Below, in pieces: positions 1 to 8,831 of a DNA stretch of 64,000 nt (positions within the stretch are counted from its first letter, which is position 1; every line of letters begins with the position of its first letter). A program made the position numbers and the translations under genes. The notes beneath the pieces were generated by a model that did not search any database, was not told where the DNA came from, and saw nothing but the letters and a program-made list of their open reading frames with translations. The stretch comes from Actinophytocola xinjiangensis (lineage in GTDB: Bacteria; Actinomycetota; Actinomycetes; Mycobacteriales; Pseudonocardiaceae), in NCBI RefSeq assembly GCF_001921215.1, contig NZ_MSIF01000030.1:29823-93822 (forward strand), in the 5' to 3' direction.

Positions 1-290
1 TCGACTTCGAGGGCCGCATCGCGAAGGGCCGGCCGGGCGGCGGCGACGTGATCGTCTGGGACTGGGGCACCTGGACCCACGCCCGCGACACCGACCCGGC
101 CGACGCCCTGGCCGCCGGTGAACTCCACTTCGACCTCGACGGCGAGAAGCTCGCCGGCCGGTTCGCCCTGATCAGGACGAAACTCGACTGGCTGCTGGTC
201 CACAAGAACGACGAGTTCGCCCGGCCCGGCTGGAATCCCGAGGACCACCCGCGCTCGGTGAAGTCGGGTCTGACCAACGACGAGGTCTAG
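1..290 (+). CDS. DNA ligase D-type 3'-phosphoesterase domain protein (5' partial)
   Basis: The frame is open from the window edge (codons begin at base 3) and ends at TAG 288-290. The visible residues contain VIVWDWGTW, RFALIRTK, WLLVHKNDEF and a final HPRSVKSGLTNDEV, matching the end of the LigD phosphoesterase domain that trims 3' ribonucleotide or phosphate ends during non-homologous end joining. The protein stops where a ligase domain would begin in full LigD, so this looks like the stand-alone phosphoesterase common in actinobacteria, although an upstream partner domain cannot be excluded. Its stop overlaps the stop of the convergent MarR gene by two bases. Confidence 0.8.
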   Translation, partial: DFEGRIAKGRPGGGDVIVWDWGTWTHARDTDPADALAAGELHFDLDGEKLAGRFALIRTKLDWLLVHKNDEFARPGWNPEDHPRSVKSGLTNDEV

Positions 291-784
291 CCTTCGCCCA
301 GGTGCGCGATGAGTTTGCGGGTCACCCGCTCCAGGTCGGCGCGGTCCCGGCGGCTCAGCGGCGCGACCATCTCCCGCTGGCCGGCGCCGTGCCTGGTCAC
401 CGCCTCGTCGACCTGCCCTCGTCCGTCCTCGGTCAGTTCGATGTCCAGACTCCGCCGGTCGTCCGGATTGGGCACCCGCACGATGAACCCGCGCTTCTCC
501 AACCGGTCGAGCCGGTTGGTCATCGTGCCGGTGGTCACCAGCAGGGCCTTGGCCAGCCGCGTCGGCGACAGCCGGTAGGGCGCGCCGGCGCGGCGCAGCG
601 CGAACAGCACGTCCCCCTCGCCGCGGTGTAGTCCGTAGGCCCCGGCCAGCGCGCTCACCCGGCCGTCCACCAGCTGGGCGGCCCTGGTCAGCCGGGCAAG
701 CAGGGCCATGGTGTCCAGGTCCAGGTCGGGCCGCTGCGACGCCCACTGGCCGACCAGCGCGTCGATCCGCTCGTTCTCGTCCAC
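287..784 (-). CDS. MarR family transcriptional regulator
   Basis: A 165-residue protein with a central winged helix (about residues 55-115). The recognition region TMTNRLDRLEKRGFIVR is followed by the wing NPDDRRSLDIELT, typical of MarR dimers that repress an adjacent gene and respond to small ligands. It is divergent from a cupin gene 76 bases away, and the gap carries two similar 13-base sites suggesting autorepression and control of the cupin gene. The ligand is unknown. Family assignment is firm; the target is inferred from position. Confidence 0.88.
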   Translation of the reverse strand: MDENERIDALVGQWASQRPDLDLDTMALLARLTRAAQLVDGRVSALAGAYGLHRGEGDVLFALRRAGAPYRLSPTRLAKALLVTTGTMTNRLDRLEKRGFIVRVPNPDDRRSLDIELTEDGRGQVDEAVTRHGAGQREMVAPLSRRDRADLERVTRKLIAHLGEG

Positions 785-796
785 GTCCGCAGTTTA

Positions 797-852
797 GCTT
801 GACATCGAACTACCCCCTTGAGTACAACTTACTCGACATCAAACTACTTGAG
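797..852. promoter_or_regulatory. Candidate MarR operator pair
   Basis: Two near-identical elements, GACATCGAACTAC (801-813) and GACATCAAACTAC (835-847), are each followed by CTTGAG (817-822 and 847-852). They lie between divergent MarR and cupin starts. The cores TTGACATCGA and TCGACATCAA resemble the partly palindromic TTGAnnTCAA sites used by many MarR proteins. Repeats are seen; regulator binding is inferred. Confidence 0.45.
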
Positions 853-860
853 GACGAGCA

Positions 861-1343
861 ATGACTGACACCATCCAGCTGACCGACGCCGTCACCCTCC
901 GCGTCCGCGACACCACCCCCGACCGCGTCGACGTCGACGCCACCTACGCCCCCCACGGCTCCCGCCCACCCCGCCACAGCCACCCCCACCACGACGAACA
1001 CTTCGAGGTCCTCGAAGGAACCCTCCGCGTGGTGGTCGACGGCCGGCAACAGGACCTCACCCCCGGCGACACCCTCGACATCCCCCGCGGCGCCGTCCAC
1101 CACATGTGGAACCCCACCGCCGCCCCGACCAGGGTCCGCTGGCTCAGCACCCCCGCCGGGCGCGTCGAGGCCTACTTCCGCGCCATGGACGCCCGCCCCG
1201 GGCCCCTGGCCCTCGCCGGCCTCCTCCACGAGTACCGCGACGTCATGACCCCCGCCGGCCCACTCGCCCGCGCGTTCGTCACCCTCGTCGGCCCGCTGAC
1301 CCGCCGGTCCACCCGGTCCGGCCGGGCGTTCACAGCCAGGTGA
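861..1343 (+). CDS. Cupin domain-containing protein
   Basis: A 160-residue single-domain cupin. The first motif, around residues 39-53, has several candidate metal ligands in HSHPHHDEHFEVLEG, and the second (about 75-84) reads PRGAVHHMWN. These small beta-barrels bind a metal and act as dioxygenases, isomerases or ligand sensors; nothing here decides between them. The start is an ATG soon after the second operator-like repeat. The last 14 bases overlap the end of the convergent membrane-protein gene. It is probably controlled by the divergent MarR regulator. Confidence 0.8.
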   Translation: MTDTIQLTDAVTLRVRDTTPDRVDVDATYAPHGSRPPRHSHPHHDEHFEVLEGTLRVVVDGRQQDLTPGDTLDIPRGAVHHMWNPTAAPTRVRWLSTPAGRVEAYFRAMDARPGPLALAGLLHEYRDVMTPAGPLARAFVTLVGPLTRRSTRSGRAFTAR

Positions 1344-2292
1344 ACTGGACGGCCCAGTCGCCGGTGGTGCGTTCCGGAACCACCGTGATCGTGGCGGTTT
1401 CCCCGACGGCGAGGTCGGGACCGTCGGGACCGCCGACCGTCGTCACGCCGATCGTTCCGAGGTAGGTCCAGGAGTCGCCGACGTAGACGGATTCGCCGTC
1501 GATCAGCACTTCGAGCCGCCCCGGGGTGTTGAGGGAGGCAGTCAGTTCGACCTGCCCACGCCAGGTCACGTCCAGCTCCTGGGGGGCGTCGGGGTCATCG
1601 GGGTCGGATCGCAGGTCGAAGTCCGCCGGGGCGAGGAGTGAGTCCAGCGGCTCCAGCGTTTCCGGGCGCGGCGGGAACGAGTACTCCGTGAGCGGCACCC
1701 GTTCCCCGAGTCCGACGGCGTACTCGGCGCTCGTCGCACTCTCCGGCGGCCGAACGTCGGCGACCGTCTCCGGGAACTCGCCCGCGACGCGGTTGACGCC
1801 GACGACCATCCTGACGACGAGCGGTTCACCGACCGAGCCGCCGTAGGCGGACAGGTCGATGCGCACGGTCGTCTGACCGGTGCACCCACCCGCCGGGCCG
1901 TCCCGCCCGTTGATCGAGACCATCGTGACCAGGTTCTGCCCGGAGTCCTCGTCGACGCAGTGGGCGATGAGCACCAGGTCGTCGGCGCTCGGTGTGTGGG
2001 TGAGGGTGATCGAGGTGGCCGGCAGGTCTCCCCAGGCCTGCGCGACCAGCCGGGCACCGGACTGGTACTCCGCGAGGCTTCTGGTCGGCTCCGCCGGGTC
2101 GACCCGCTGGCCGGGCAGGGCCACGTACACGACGCCGACCAGCGCGAGCACCACACCGACGACACCGGTGAGCGCGAGCCGGCGGCGCCGGGCGAGCACC
2201 CGGCCACGGATACCGGCCATCCGGGCGTCGTGGGTGGTGGCGTCGAGGTCGGCGCGGTCGCGGAGCACCTCGGTGAGGTCGGTCAGGTTCAT
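1330..2292 (-). CDS. Single-pass membrane protein paired with a SigE-family sigma factor
   Basis: A 320-residue protein: a basic cytoplasmic N-terminus (1-38) ending in RRRR, one transmembrane helix (about 39-59) and a long extracytoplasmic part without a domain I recognise. The ATG at 2292 overlaps the sigma factor stop by four bases, so the two are translationally coupled. Membrane partners of ECF sigma factors usually act as anti-sigma factors or surface sensors. No zinc-binding anti-sigma motif is visible in the short N-terminus, so the sensor/anti-sigma role is inferred from the operon alone. Confidence 0.7.
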   Translation of the reverse strand: MNLTDLTEVLRDRADLDATTHDARMAGIRGRVLARRRRLALTGVVGVVLALVGVVYVALPGQRVDPAEPTRSLAEYQSGARLVAQAWGDLPATSITLTHTPSADDLVLIAHCVDEDSGQNLVTMVSINGRDGPAGGCTGQTTVRIDLSAYGGSVGEPLVVRMVVGVNRVAGEFPETVADVRPPESATSAEYAVGLGERVPLTEYSFPPRPETLEPLDSLLAPADFDLRSDPDDPDAPQELDVTWRGQVELTASLNTPGRLEVLIDGESVYVGDSWTYLGTIGVTTVGGPDGPDLAVGETATITVVPERTTGDWAVQFTWL

Positions 2293-2789
2293 CGCCGGGT
2301 TCCTTCCTCGGTGCGGATCGTCTCGTCCACCCGGAGTTTGGCCAGCGCCTTGCTCGACTGGCTCTTGACGGTGCCCACCGAGCACCCGAGCAGGTCGGCG
2401 ACCTGCGCCTCGGCCAGGTCGTCGAAGAACCGCAGGACCAGCACGGCACGCTGCCGGGGCGGCAGCCGGCCCAGCGCCTGCCACAGCCATTCCCGCTCGT
2501 CCACCGCCAGCTGCTCCGGCTCGCCGGACAGTTCGGGTAGCTCACCAGTGGGCGCCTCGCCTCGCCACCGGCGCCGCCACCAGGTCGCGTGGGTGTTGAC
2601 CAGGATCCGCCGCACGTACGGCTCGGGGTCGCCGGTGATCCGGCGCCACGACCGCCACGCCCTGGCCAACGCGGTCTGCACCAGGTCCTCCGCGTGCCCG
2701 GGGTCGCGGGTCAGCAGGTAGGCCGTGCGCAGCAGCCTGGGCGACGCCCGCGCCACGAACTCCTCGAACCCCTCAGGTGCTCTCACCAC
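2289..2789 (-). CDS. SigE-family ECF RNA polymerase sigma factor
   Basis: A 166-residue protein with region 2 (AYLLTRDPGHAEDLVQTAL, about 24-42) and region 4 (LPPRQRAVLVLRFFDDL through VGTVKSQSSKALAKLR). This is the compact two-domain layout of the actinobacterial SigE-family ECF factors. The GTG start at 2789 is preceded by GGAGG seven bases upstream. It is the first gene of a two-gene operon with the membrane protein, which may tether or control it. The promoters it recognises cannot be told from the sequence. Confidence 0.9.
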   Translation of the reverse strand: MVRAPEGFEEFVARASPRLLRTAYLLTRDPGHAEDLVQTALARAWRSWRRITGDPEPYVRRILVNTHATWWRRRWRGEAPTGELPELSGEPEQLAVDEREWLWQALGRLPPRQRAVLVLRFFDDLAEAQVADLLGCSVGTVKSQSSKALAKLRVDETIRTEEGTRR

Positions 2790-2852
2790 GCCCAGCCCTC
2801 CGCCTCGCCCGGTCTACGGTGGAATACCACCCGGGAGCCGGCGAAGGTTGCC

Positions 2853-5486
2853 TCACCGTTGGGTCGTGGCCGAGGTCACCCGGTGGGCCAGCTCCACCCG
2901 CGAACGGACCCCCAGTGTGGTGAAGATGTTGCGCAGGTGGTGGTCGACGGTCCTCGGGCTGATCACCAACCGGCGGGCGATCTCCTTGTTGGTCTCCCCG
3001 ACGGCCACCAGCCGGGAGATCGCGGCCTGCTGCGGGGTCAGCCCGGCCAGCGTGACCCCGCCCGTGCCGACGGTCTCGCCGCACGCCCGCAGCCCGGCCT
3101 TCGCCCGCGTCGCCCAGTGGTCGGCGCCGGCGGCCCGGAACCCGCGCAGCGCGTCCCGGAACAGCACCCGCGCGTCACGGGTGCGCCGGTGGCGGCGCAA
3201 CCGGTTGCCGTAGAACAACTGCGTCCGCGCCAGCTCCATCGCCGCCCCCGCCCGGTGGTGCAGCGCGATCGCCGTCCGGTAGTGCTCCTCGGCCTCCCCG
3301 AGATCGTCGGCCAGCAGCGCGTGGCAGCGGCTGGACATCGCCAGCCACGCCGCGCTGCCGCCCGAGCGCACCCACTCGTCGAACCGCCCCAGCAGCTCCC
3401 CCGCCCGCTCCGGCTGCTCGGCCAGCACCGCCGCCTCCACCCACTGCGGGGTGGCCAGTACCTGGATCGCCCGCTGCGCCCCGCTGACCCCGGCGCCCAG
3501 GGTCGCCAGCCGGCCCAGCGCGTCCGCCGGTCGGTCCTCGGCCAGGTCCAGGCACGCGCCCGCCCACGACGAGATGGCGCACGGCCGGCCGAGCGAGCGC
3601 TCCGCGATCCCCGGCGCCGCCAGGTCCAATGTGGACCTCGCGGTGGCCAGGTCACCCAGCAGCGCCGCCGACAACCCCTGCAACGACAGGTGTTCGGCCC
3701 ACGTGTTGCGCTGGGCCACCGACGCCGCCAGGCCTTCCTCGGTCGCGGCGCGGGCGGCGCGGTGGCGATCAAGGCCGATGGCGGTGAGCGCCAGGTGCAC
3801 CAGCGCCCACGGCAGCGCCGCGCCCCGCGTGCCCAACCGCGCCCGGGACACCGCGGCCGACGCGCACTCGTAGGCGCCTTCGACGTCCCCGAGGGCGAAC
3901 GCCGCCTCGGCCGCCCACACCGCGGACGCCACGTCGCCGGCCGCCAGACCCAGGTCGACGGCACGGCGCAGCGGTTCGGCGGCCTCGCCGTGACGGCCGG
4001 CGTAGGTCGCGGCGCCGCCGGCGAACAGGGCGCCCACCCCGCTGCCCGACGGTACCGACGCGGTGACCCGGTGGGCGAGGGTGCGGTAGCCGGACAGGTC
4101 GCCGCCGATGCGCCGAGCCTCGCCGGCGAGCATCAGGGCCAGCGACGCCTCGTCGGGGTCGGTGAGGTGTTCGGCGGCGAAGGCCAGCTCGTGGGTGGCG
4201 ACGGCGGGTTCGCCGTCGCGCAGTTCGATCTCGCCGAGCAGCAGCGCGCACCGGGCACGATCGGCGCCGGCGGCCCTGGCGCGGGCCAGCAGGGTCCGCG
4301 CCCAGCCGGGCCGGCCGGACTGCCAGGCGTGCCCGGCGGCGGCCAGCAGCCGCTCACCGCGCAGTCCTGTGTGGACTGTCAGGGTGGCGGCCCGGTCCAG
4401 CAGGCTCGCGGCGCTCGGGTGGTCGGCGTGGTCGGCGGCGCGGGCCAGCTCGTCGCCGAGTTCGGGGCTGGGCCGCGACGTCGTCAGGGCACTGTGCCAG
4501 GTCGCGCGGGGGCCGGTGAGCGCGGCGGCGAGCCGGGCGTGTGCCTGCTGGCGCCACGCCGGGCTCGCCAACCGGTACAGGGTGTCGCGCACCAGGGTGC
4601 TGGGCAGCCGCAGCGACGTGCCGGCGATCCGCAGCAGGCCGGCGGCCAGCAGCTCGTCGAGCTCCTCGGGGCCCCCGCACCGCGACAGCGTGTCCAGCTC
4701 CACGGTGGACTCGGCGGCCACGCAGGTCAGCAGGACCCGCGCCGCCGGGGACAGCGCGGCCAGCCGGGTCCGGTAGTCGGCGCACCGGCCGCCGCCGAGG
4801 ACCTCGGGCAGCGGCGCGCGACCGGCCAGCTGGTCGGGGGTCAGCTCGGCCGCCAGCGACACCAGGTCGGCCGGGTTGCCGCCGGCGATCTCGGTCAGGA
4901 CGGCCCTTGGCCCGGCCGGCACCCGCCACCGGCGCAGCAGCCGCTCGCACGCCTCGTCGGGCAGCGCCGAGAGCCACAGCCGCGGGATCTCGGCCAGTGG
5001 GTCGTGGCCGGGCCGCGCCAGTTCGGGGCGCGCGGCGAACACCATCGCCACCCGGTGCCCGGCCAGCCGGCGCGCCGCGAAGGCCAGCACCTCCAGCGAC
5101 TCGACGTCCAGCCACTGCGCGTCGTCCACCACACAGCTGACCGGGCCGTCGGCGGCCAGGCCGACCAGCAGCCGGTGCACCGCGCAGCGCAGCCCGAACG
5201 CGTCGGGCCGGCCACCGAGTCCGGCGACCCCGCGCAGCTCGCCGGCCTGGTCGGCCGGCAGGCTGTCGAACCGGTCGGCCAGCGGCGCCAGCAGCCGGTT
5301 CAGCGCGCCGAACGCCAGCCCGCGTTCGGCGTCGATGCCCCGCACCGACACCGTGGCGTCCACAGTGGACAGAACGGCGGTCTTGCCCATGCCGGCCTCA
5401 CCGAGCAGCAGCAGCGCGCCGCCGGTGCCGCTCAGCGCGGCCAGCCGGCGCAGCTCCGCCGCCCGGCCGTACAGCCCGGTACTCAC
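2853..5486 (-). CDS. LAL-type LuxR family regulator with AAA ATPase domain
   Basis: An 877-residue protein with an N-terminal nucleotide-binding domain (Walker A GEAGMGKT at 29-36, Walker B CVVDDAQWLD near 119), a long alpha-helical TPR-like middle region, and a C-terminal LuxR helix-turn-helix (about 812-865, with NKEIARRLVISPRTVDHHL). This is the LAL/MalT architecture: large ATP-dependent activators often tied to carbon use or secondary metabolism. Its GTG start overlaps the acyl-CoA ligase stop by four bases, so it is the downstream gene of that operon and may control lipid-linked genes (inference). Confidence 0.92.
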   Translation of the reverse strand: MSTGLYGRAAELRRLAALSGTGGALLLLGEAGMGKTAVLSTVDATVSVRGIDAERGLAFGALNRLLAPLADRFDSLPADQAGELRGVAGLGGRPDAFGLRCAVHRLLVGLAADGPVSCVVDDAQWLDVESLEVLAFAARRLAGHRVAMVFAARPELARPGHDPLAEIPRLWLSALPDEACERLLRRWRVPAGPRAVLTEIAGGNPADLVSLAAELTPDQLAGRAPLPEVLGGGRCADYRTRLAALSPAARVLLTCVAAESTVELDTLSRCGGPEELDELLAAGLLRIAGTSLRLPSTLVRDTLYRLASPAWRQQAHARLAAALTGPRATWHSALTTSRPSPELGDELARAADHADHPSAASLLDRAATLTVHTGLRGERLLAAAGHAWQSGRPGWARTLLARARAAGADRARCALLLGEIELRDGEPAVATHELAFAAEHLTDPDEASLALMLAGEARRIGGDLSGYRTLAHRVTASVPSGSGVGALFAGGAATYAGRHGEAAEPLRRAVDLGLAAGDVASAVWAAEAAFALGDVEGAYECASAAVSRARLGTRGAALPWALVHLALTAIGLDRHRAARAATEEGLAASVAQRNTWAEHLSLQGLSAALLGDLATARSTLDLAAPGIAERSLGRPCAISSWAGACLDLAEDRPADALGRLATLGAGVSGAQRAIQVLATPQWVEAAVLAEQPERAGELLGRFDEWVRSGGSAAWLAMSSRCHALLADDLGEAEEHYRTAIALHHRAGAAMELARTQLFYGNRLRRHRRTRDARVLFRDALRGFRAAGADHWATRAKAGLRACGETVGTGGVTLAGLTPQQAAISRLVAVGETNKEIARRLVISPRTVDHHLRNIFTTLGVRSRVELAHRVTSATTQR

Positions 5487-7048
5487 GACGTGCTGGCGAG
5501 CCGGTCACGCAGTTCGCGCTTGAGCACCTTTCCGGCCGCGGAGATCGGGATCTGGTCGGTGAGGTACACCGCGCGCAGCCGCTTGTAGGCCACGACGCGT
5601 TCGTTGACCGCCGCCATCAGGTCCTCGCCGGTGACCGACGGGTCGGCCGGCACCACGAACGCCACCGGCAGTTCGCCGACCGCGTCGTCCGGCTTGCCGA
5701 CCACGGCCGCCGCGAGCACCGCCGGGTGCTCGGCGAGGATCTCCTCCAGCTCCCTCGGGTACACGTTGTACCCCTTGTACAGCAACATGTCCTTCATCCG
5801 GTCCACGATGGACAGATAGCCGTCCTCGTCCAGGATGCCGACGTCGCCGGTGTGCAGCCAGCCCTCGCGCAGCACCTCGTCGGTCGCGTCCTGGCGGTGG
5901 TGGTAGCCGGTCATCACCTGCGGGCCCCGGATGCACACCTCGCCGCGTTCGCCGGTCGGCACCGCCGCCCCGTCGGGGTCGAGGATCGCCACCTCGGTGT
6001 CGAAGACCGGCACGCCGACCGTGCCCGCCTTGCGGGTGCCCGACCGGTGCACCGGGCCCAGCGTGGCGGCCATGGTGACCTCGGTCAGCCCGTAGCCCTC
6101 ACTGACCACGGCCTCGGGCGCCAGCTCACGCAGCCGCCGGATCATCTCCACCGGCATCGGCGCCGCGCCCGAGGAGATCGCCCGGACCGAGGACAGGTCG
6201 GTGGTGGCGATGTCCGGGCAGGCCAGCAGCGCGGCGAACAGCGCGGGCGCGCCGCCGATCGCGGTGATCCGCAGCCGTTGCGCGTCGGCCAGGTAGGCGG
6301 CCGGGTCGAGGCGGTCGTGCAGCACGGTCGTGTAGCCCATGAGCACCAACGCGTTCAGTCCGGCGATGGTGCCCATGGCGTGGAACCACGGGGTCAGGTT
6401 GATCGCCACCGCCGTGCCGAGCCGGGTCGGCCACTCGGCTTCGTCGCCGACCTGGTCGAGCACCAGCCCGCCGTGCTCGTCGAGCGCGGGCAGCGAGCCC
6501 GACCCCCAGCACGCGTACTGCAGGGTGTTCACCACGACGTTGCGGTGCGGGATCCGCACGCCCTTGGACTCCCCGGTGGTGCCGCCGGTGTACGCGAGGT
6601 GCGCGAGTTCGCCGACCTCGACGTCGGGTGCCTCGGTCGGCTGGCCGTCGGCGATGCCGGCCACGTCCGGTGCGGTGACCGTGAGCACCGCGCCGGCGTC
6701 GGCGATCTGGCGGGCCGCGACGGGTGGCGGCAACAGCGGGTTGACCGGGACGAACGTCGCCCCGGCGAGCATGGTGCCGTAGTAGGCGACCGGGTACTCC
6801 AGGCAGTTGGGCATCCGCAGCGCCACCCGGTCACCGGGCGCGACGCCCCGGGCGATCAGCCCGCCCGCGAAGGCGGCGGCGCGCTCGCCGAGCGCGGTGT
6901 AGGTCAGTTCCTCGTCGCCCCGGGCGAAGGCGACCCGGTCGCCGTAGCGGCGTACCGAGCCGGCGAGGATCGCGCCGACGGGGACGTCCGGATACGCCAG
7001 CGATCCGGGCAGTCCAGGTGGCCAGCTCTCGTGGGTCCGGACGGGCAT
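5483..7048 (-). CDS. Acyl-CoA ligase of the AMP-binding (ANL) superfamily
   Basis: A 521-residue adenylate-forming enzyme. It has the phosphate-binding loop AYTGGTTGESKG (153-164), the SEGYGLTEVT motif, GWLHTGDVG, and the C-terminal lysine motif ISAAGKVLKREL. It should activate a carboxylic acid to acyl-AMP and then acyl-CoA, most likely a fatty acid; the substrate is not determinable here. The ATG at 7048 is preferred to the in-frame start at 7084 because AGGGAG lies six bases before it. It is translationally coupled to the LAL regulator and follows a QsdR-type regulator gene on the same strand. Confidence 0.88.
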   Translation of the reverse strand: MPVRTHESWPPGLPGSLAYPDVPVGAILAGSVRRYGDRVAFARGDEELTYTALGERAAAFAGGLIARGVAPGDRVALRMPNCLEYPVAYYGTMLAGATFVPVNPLLPPPVAARQIADAGAVLTVTAPDVAGIADGQPTEAPDVEVGELAHLAYTGGTTGESKGVRIPHRNVVVNTLQYACWGSGSLPALDEHGGLVLDQVGDEAEWPTRLGTAVAINLTPWFHAMGTIAGLNALVLMGYTTVLHDRLDPAAYLADAQRLRITAIGGAPALFAALLACPDIATTDLSSVRAISSGAAPMPVEMIRRLRELAPEAVVSEGYGLTEVTMAATLGPVHRSGTRKAGTVGVPVFDTEVAILDPDGAAVPTGERGEVCIRGPQVMTGYHHRQDATDEVLREGWLHTGDVGILDEDGYLSIVDRMKDMLLYKGYNVYPRELEEILAEHPAVLAAAVVGKPDDAVGELPVAFVVPADPSVTGEDLMAAVNERVVAYKRLRAVYLTDQIPISAAGKVLKRELRDRLASTS

Positions 7049-7111
7049 CGGATCTCCCTGTTGTTCAACGGTGAACGCCGGCACTCCGATGAAACACCAG
7101 ACCGATGTGTT

Positions 7112-7705
7112 TCACAAGACCGTGGGTTCCTTCGCCTCCACGAGCGCGGCGATCAACGTCGAGGCCGCGTCCAGATCGGGAGCCCGACCGACCAGCACGT
7201 CGGAGTACAGGAACGCCTCGCCGAGCCGGACGATGGCGTAACACAGGCTTTCCAGGCTCACCGCCGGCGTGAACCCGCCGGCCGCCACGTCCAGCCCCAA
7301 CAGCTCGACGTGCGCGGCCATCACCCGGGGCTGCACCCGCCCGGCCGGGTCGGTCAGCACCCGGATGCCGACCGTCGGCTCGTCGTTGAGCAGCTTGCGG
7401 AACCCCTGGTTGCCGGCGATGTCCACCCGGTACCGGCGCATCACGACCAGACAACGCAGCTCACCGGCCTCGTCGCGGACCCGTTCACCGTTGGCCGCCC
7501 GCCACTGGCGCAGCGCGCCGGCCATCGTGCGGTCGGCCATGTACCAGAGGGCCTCGCCCATCAGGTCCTCGCGGTTGCCGACCCGGCGGAACAGCGTGCT
7601 GCGCGAGATGCCGAGATCACCGGCGAACGTGCGGGTGTCCAACCGGGCGCCACGCCCTATCCAGCGTGCGGCGGCACGCACGATCTGTTCGGCACTGGGG
7701 GTCAC
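7112..7705 (-). CDS. TetR family regulator, QsdR-like
   Basis: A 197-residue regulator with an N-terminal HTH (LDTRTFAGDLGISRSTLFRR, about 22-41) and a C-terminal ligand domain. The segment GRGARLDTRTFAGDLG and the C-terminal pattern resemble QsdR, the Rhodococcus TetR protein that controls lactone catabolism. It sits 63 bases upstream of the acyl-CoA ligase on the same strand and is likely its local regulator. The QsdR comparison is from memory of the family, so the ligand class is tentative. Confidence 0.8.
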   Translation of the reverse strand: MTPSAEQIVRAAARWIGRGARLDTRTFAGDLGISRSTLFRRVGNREDLMGEALWYMADRTMAGALRQWRAANGERVRDEAGELRCLVVMRRYRVDIAGNQGFRKLLNDEPTVGIRVLTDPAGRVQPRVMAAHVELLGLDVAAGGFTPAVSLESLCYAIVRLGEAFLYSDVLVGRAPDLDAASTLIAALVEAKEPTVL

Positions 7706-7863
7706 GACCCGCAGCGTACGGCCGGGGCCGGCGGGTCACCGCCGGTGCCGGGCAGGACTGGCGATTCCACCGATGCGCCCACCGGCCACCGCTTGCCACA
7801 GTCGGTTACCGATCGCGACCGCTGCGTAGCTCGACGACGAGCTGATGGGAGAAGGTGCGAGAG

Positions 7864-8739
7864 ATGCGAAAGACCCTGCGAAAAGGCGTACGAATCCTCG
7901 GTGGTGTCGCCCTGGCGGCGACGGTCCTGGTGGGCACGGCCACCGCCGCGACCGCCCAGGACAACCCCTACGAGCGCGGCCCGGACCCGACCGAGAGCCT
8001 CATCGAGGCCTCCCGCGGTCCGTTCTCGGTGTCCCAGACGTCGGTGTCCAGCCTGGTCAGCGGCTTCGGCGGCGGCACGATCTACTACCCGACGAGCACC
8101 TCGGAGGGCACCTTCGGTGCGGTGGCCATCTCGCCGGGCTTCACCGCGACCGAGTCCAGCATCGCCTGGATGGGGCCGAGGCTGGCCTCACACGGCTTCG
8201 TGGTGATCACCATCGACACCAACACCATCTACGACCAGCCCAGCAGCCGGGGTGACCAGCTGCTGGCGGCCCTGGACTACATGACCGAGGACAACCTGAC
8301 CGTGCGCGGCCGGATCGACTCCTCGCGGCTGGCCGTGGCCGGCCACTCGATGGGCGGCGGCGGGTCGCTGGAGGCGGCCTCGTCGCGGCCGGCGTTGCAG
8401 GCCGCGGTGCCGCTGGCGCCGTGGAACACCGACAAGTCCTGGTCGGAGCTGCGCACGCCGACGCTGATCATCGGCGGCGAGTCCGACTCGATCGCGCCGG
8501 TGGCCACCCACTCGATCCCGTTCTACAACTCCATCCCGGCGTCGGCGGAGAAGGCGTACCTGGAGCTGGACAACGCCAGCCACTTCTTCCCGCAGACCCC
8601 GAACACCACCCAGGCGAAGTACATGCTGTCCTGGCTGAAGCGGTTCGTCGACAACGACACCCGGTACGAGCAGTTCCTCTGCCCGGCGCCGGACGACCGC
8701 GACATCTCCGACTACCGGGACACCTGCCCGCACGCGTAG
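7864..8739 (+). CDS. Secreted polyester hydrolase / cutinase (PETase-like alpha/beta hydrolase)
   Basis: A 291-residue secreted enzyme: signal peptide of about 35 residues, then an alpha/beta-hydrolase fold. The triad is Ser162 (GHSMGGGG), Asp208 ([10 protein letters not shown]) and His240 (DNASHFFPQ). The stretch [13 protein letters not shown] and a C-terminal cysteine pair (273 and 288) match actinomycete cutinases such as Thermobifida Cut2 and LCC that hydrolyse cutin and PET. Two substrate-cleft positions differ: the usual PGYT tyrosine is Phe93, and the residue after Trp187 is Asn rather than His. The ATG at 7864 follows GGGAGAAGG with eight bases spacing. Confidence 0.9.
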   Translation: MRKTLRKGVRILGGVALAATVLVGTATAATAQDNPYERGPDPTESLIEASRGPFSVSQTSVSSLVSGFGGGTIYYPTSTSEGTFGAVAISPGFTATESSIAWMGPRLASHGFVVITIDTNTIYDQPSSRGDQLLAALDYMTEDNLTVRGRIDSSRLAVAGHSMGGGGSLEAASSRPALQAAVPLAPWNTDKSWSELRTPTLIIGGESDSIAPVATHSIPFYNSIPASAEKAYLELDNASHFFPQTPNTTQAKYMLSWLKRFVDNDTRYEQFLCPAPDDRDISDYRDTCPHA

Positions 8740-8769
8740 AAAAATTTGCGCGGCCCGCGATGTCGAGCC

Positions 8770-8810
8770 ACGGTGGGCACCTCCGACTCCCCGTCGACGG
8801 TGCCCACCGT
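8770..8810 (+). terminator. Hairpin terminator after the polyester hydrolase gene
   Basis: A perfect 12-bp stem, ACGGTGGGCACC (8770-8781) with GGTGCCCACCGT (8799-8810), and a 17-base loop. It starts 31 bases after the stop codon. There is no strong T tract, as is common in high-GC actinomycetes. Confidence 0.7.
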
Positions 8811-8831
8811 TTCCATCGTGAGGAGCAGGAC

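Noticed and set aside
2589..5588. Long plus-strand open frame of about 1000 codons
   Set aside because: It is antisense to the LAL regulator and sigma factor genes, is dominated by Arg, Gly, Pro and Gln, and has no domain. It is a high-GC shadow.
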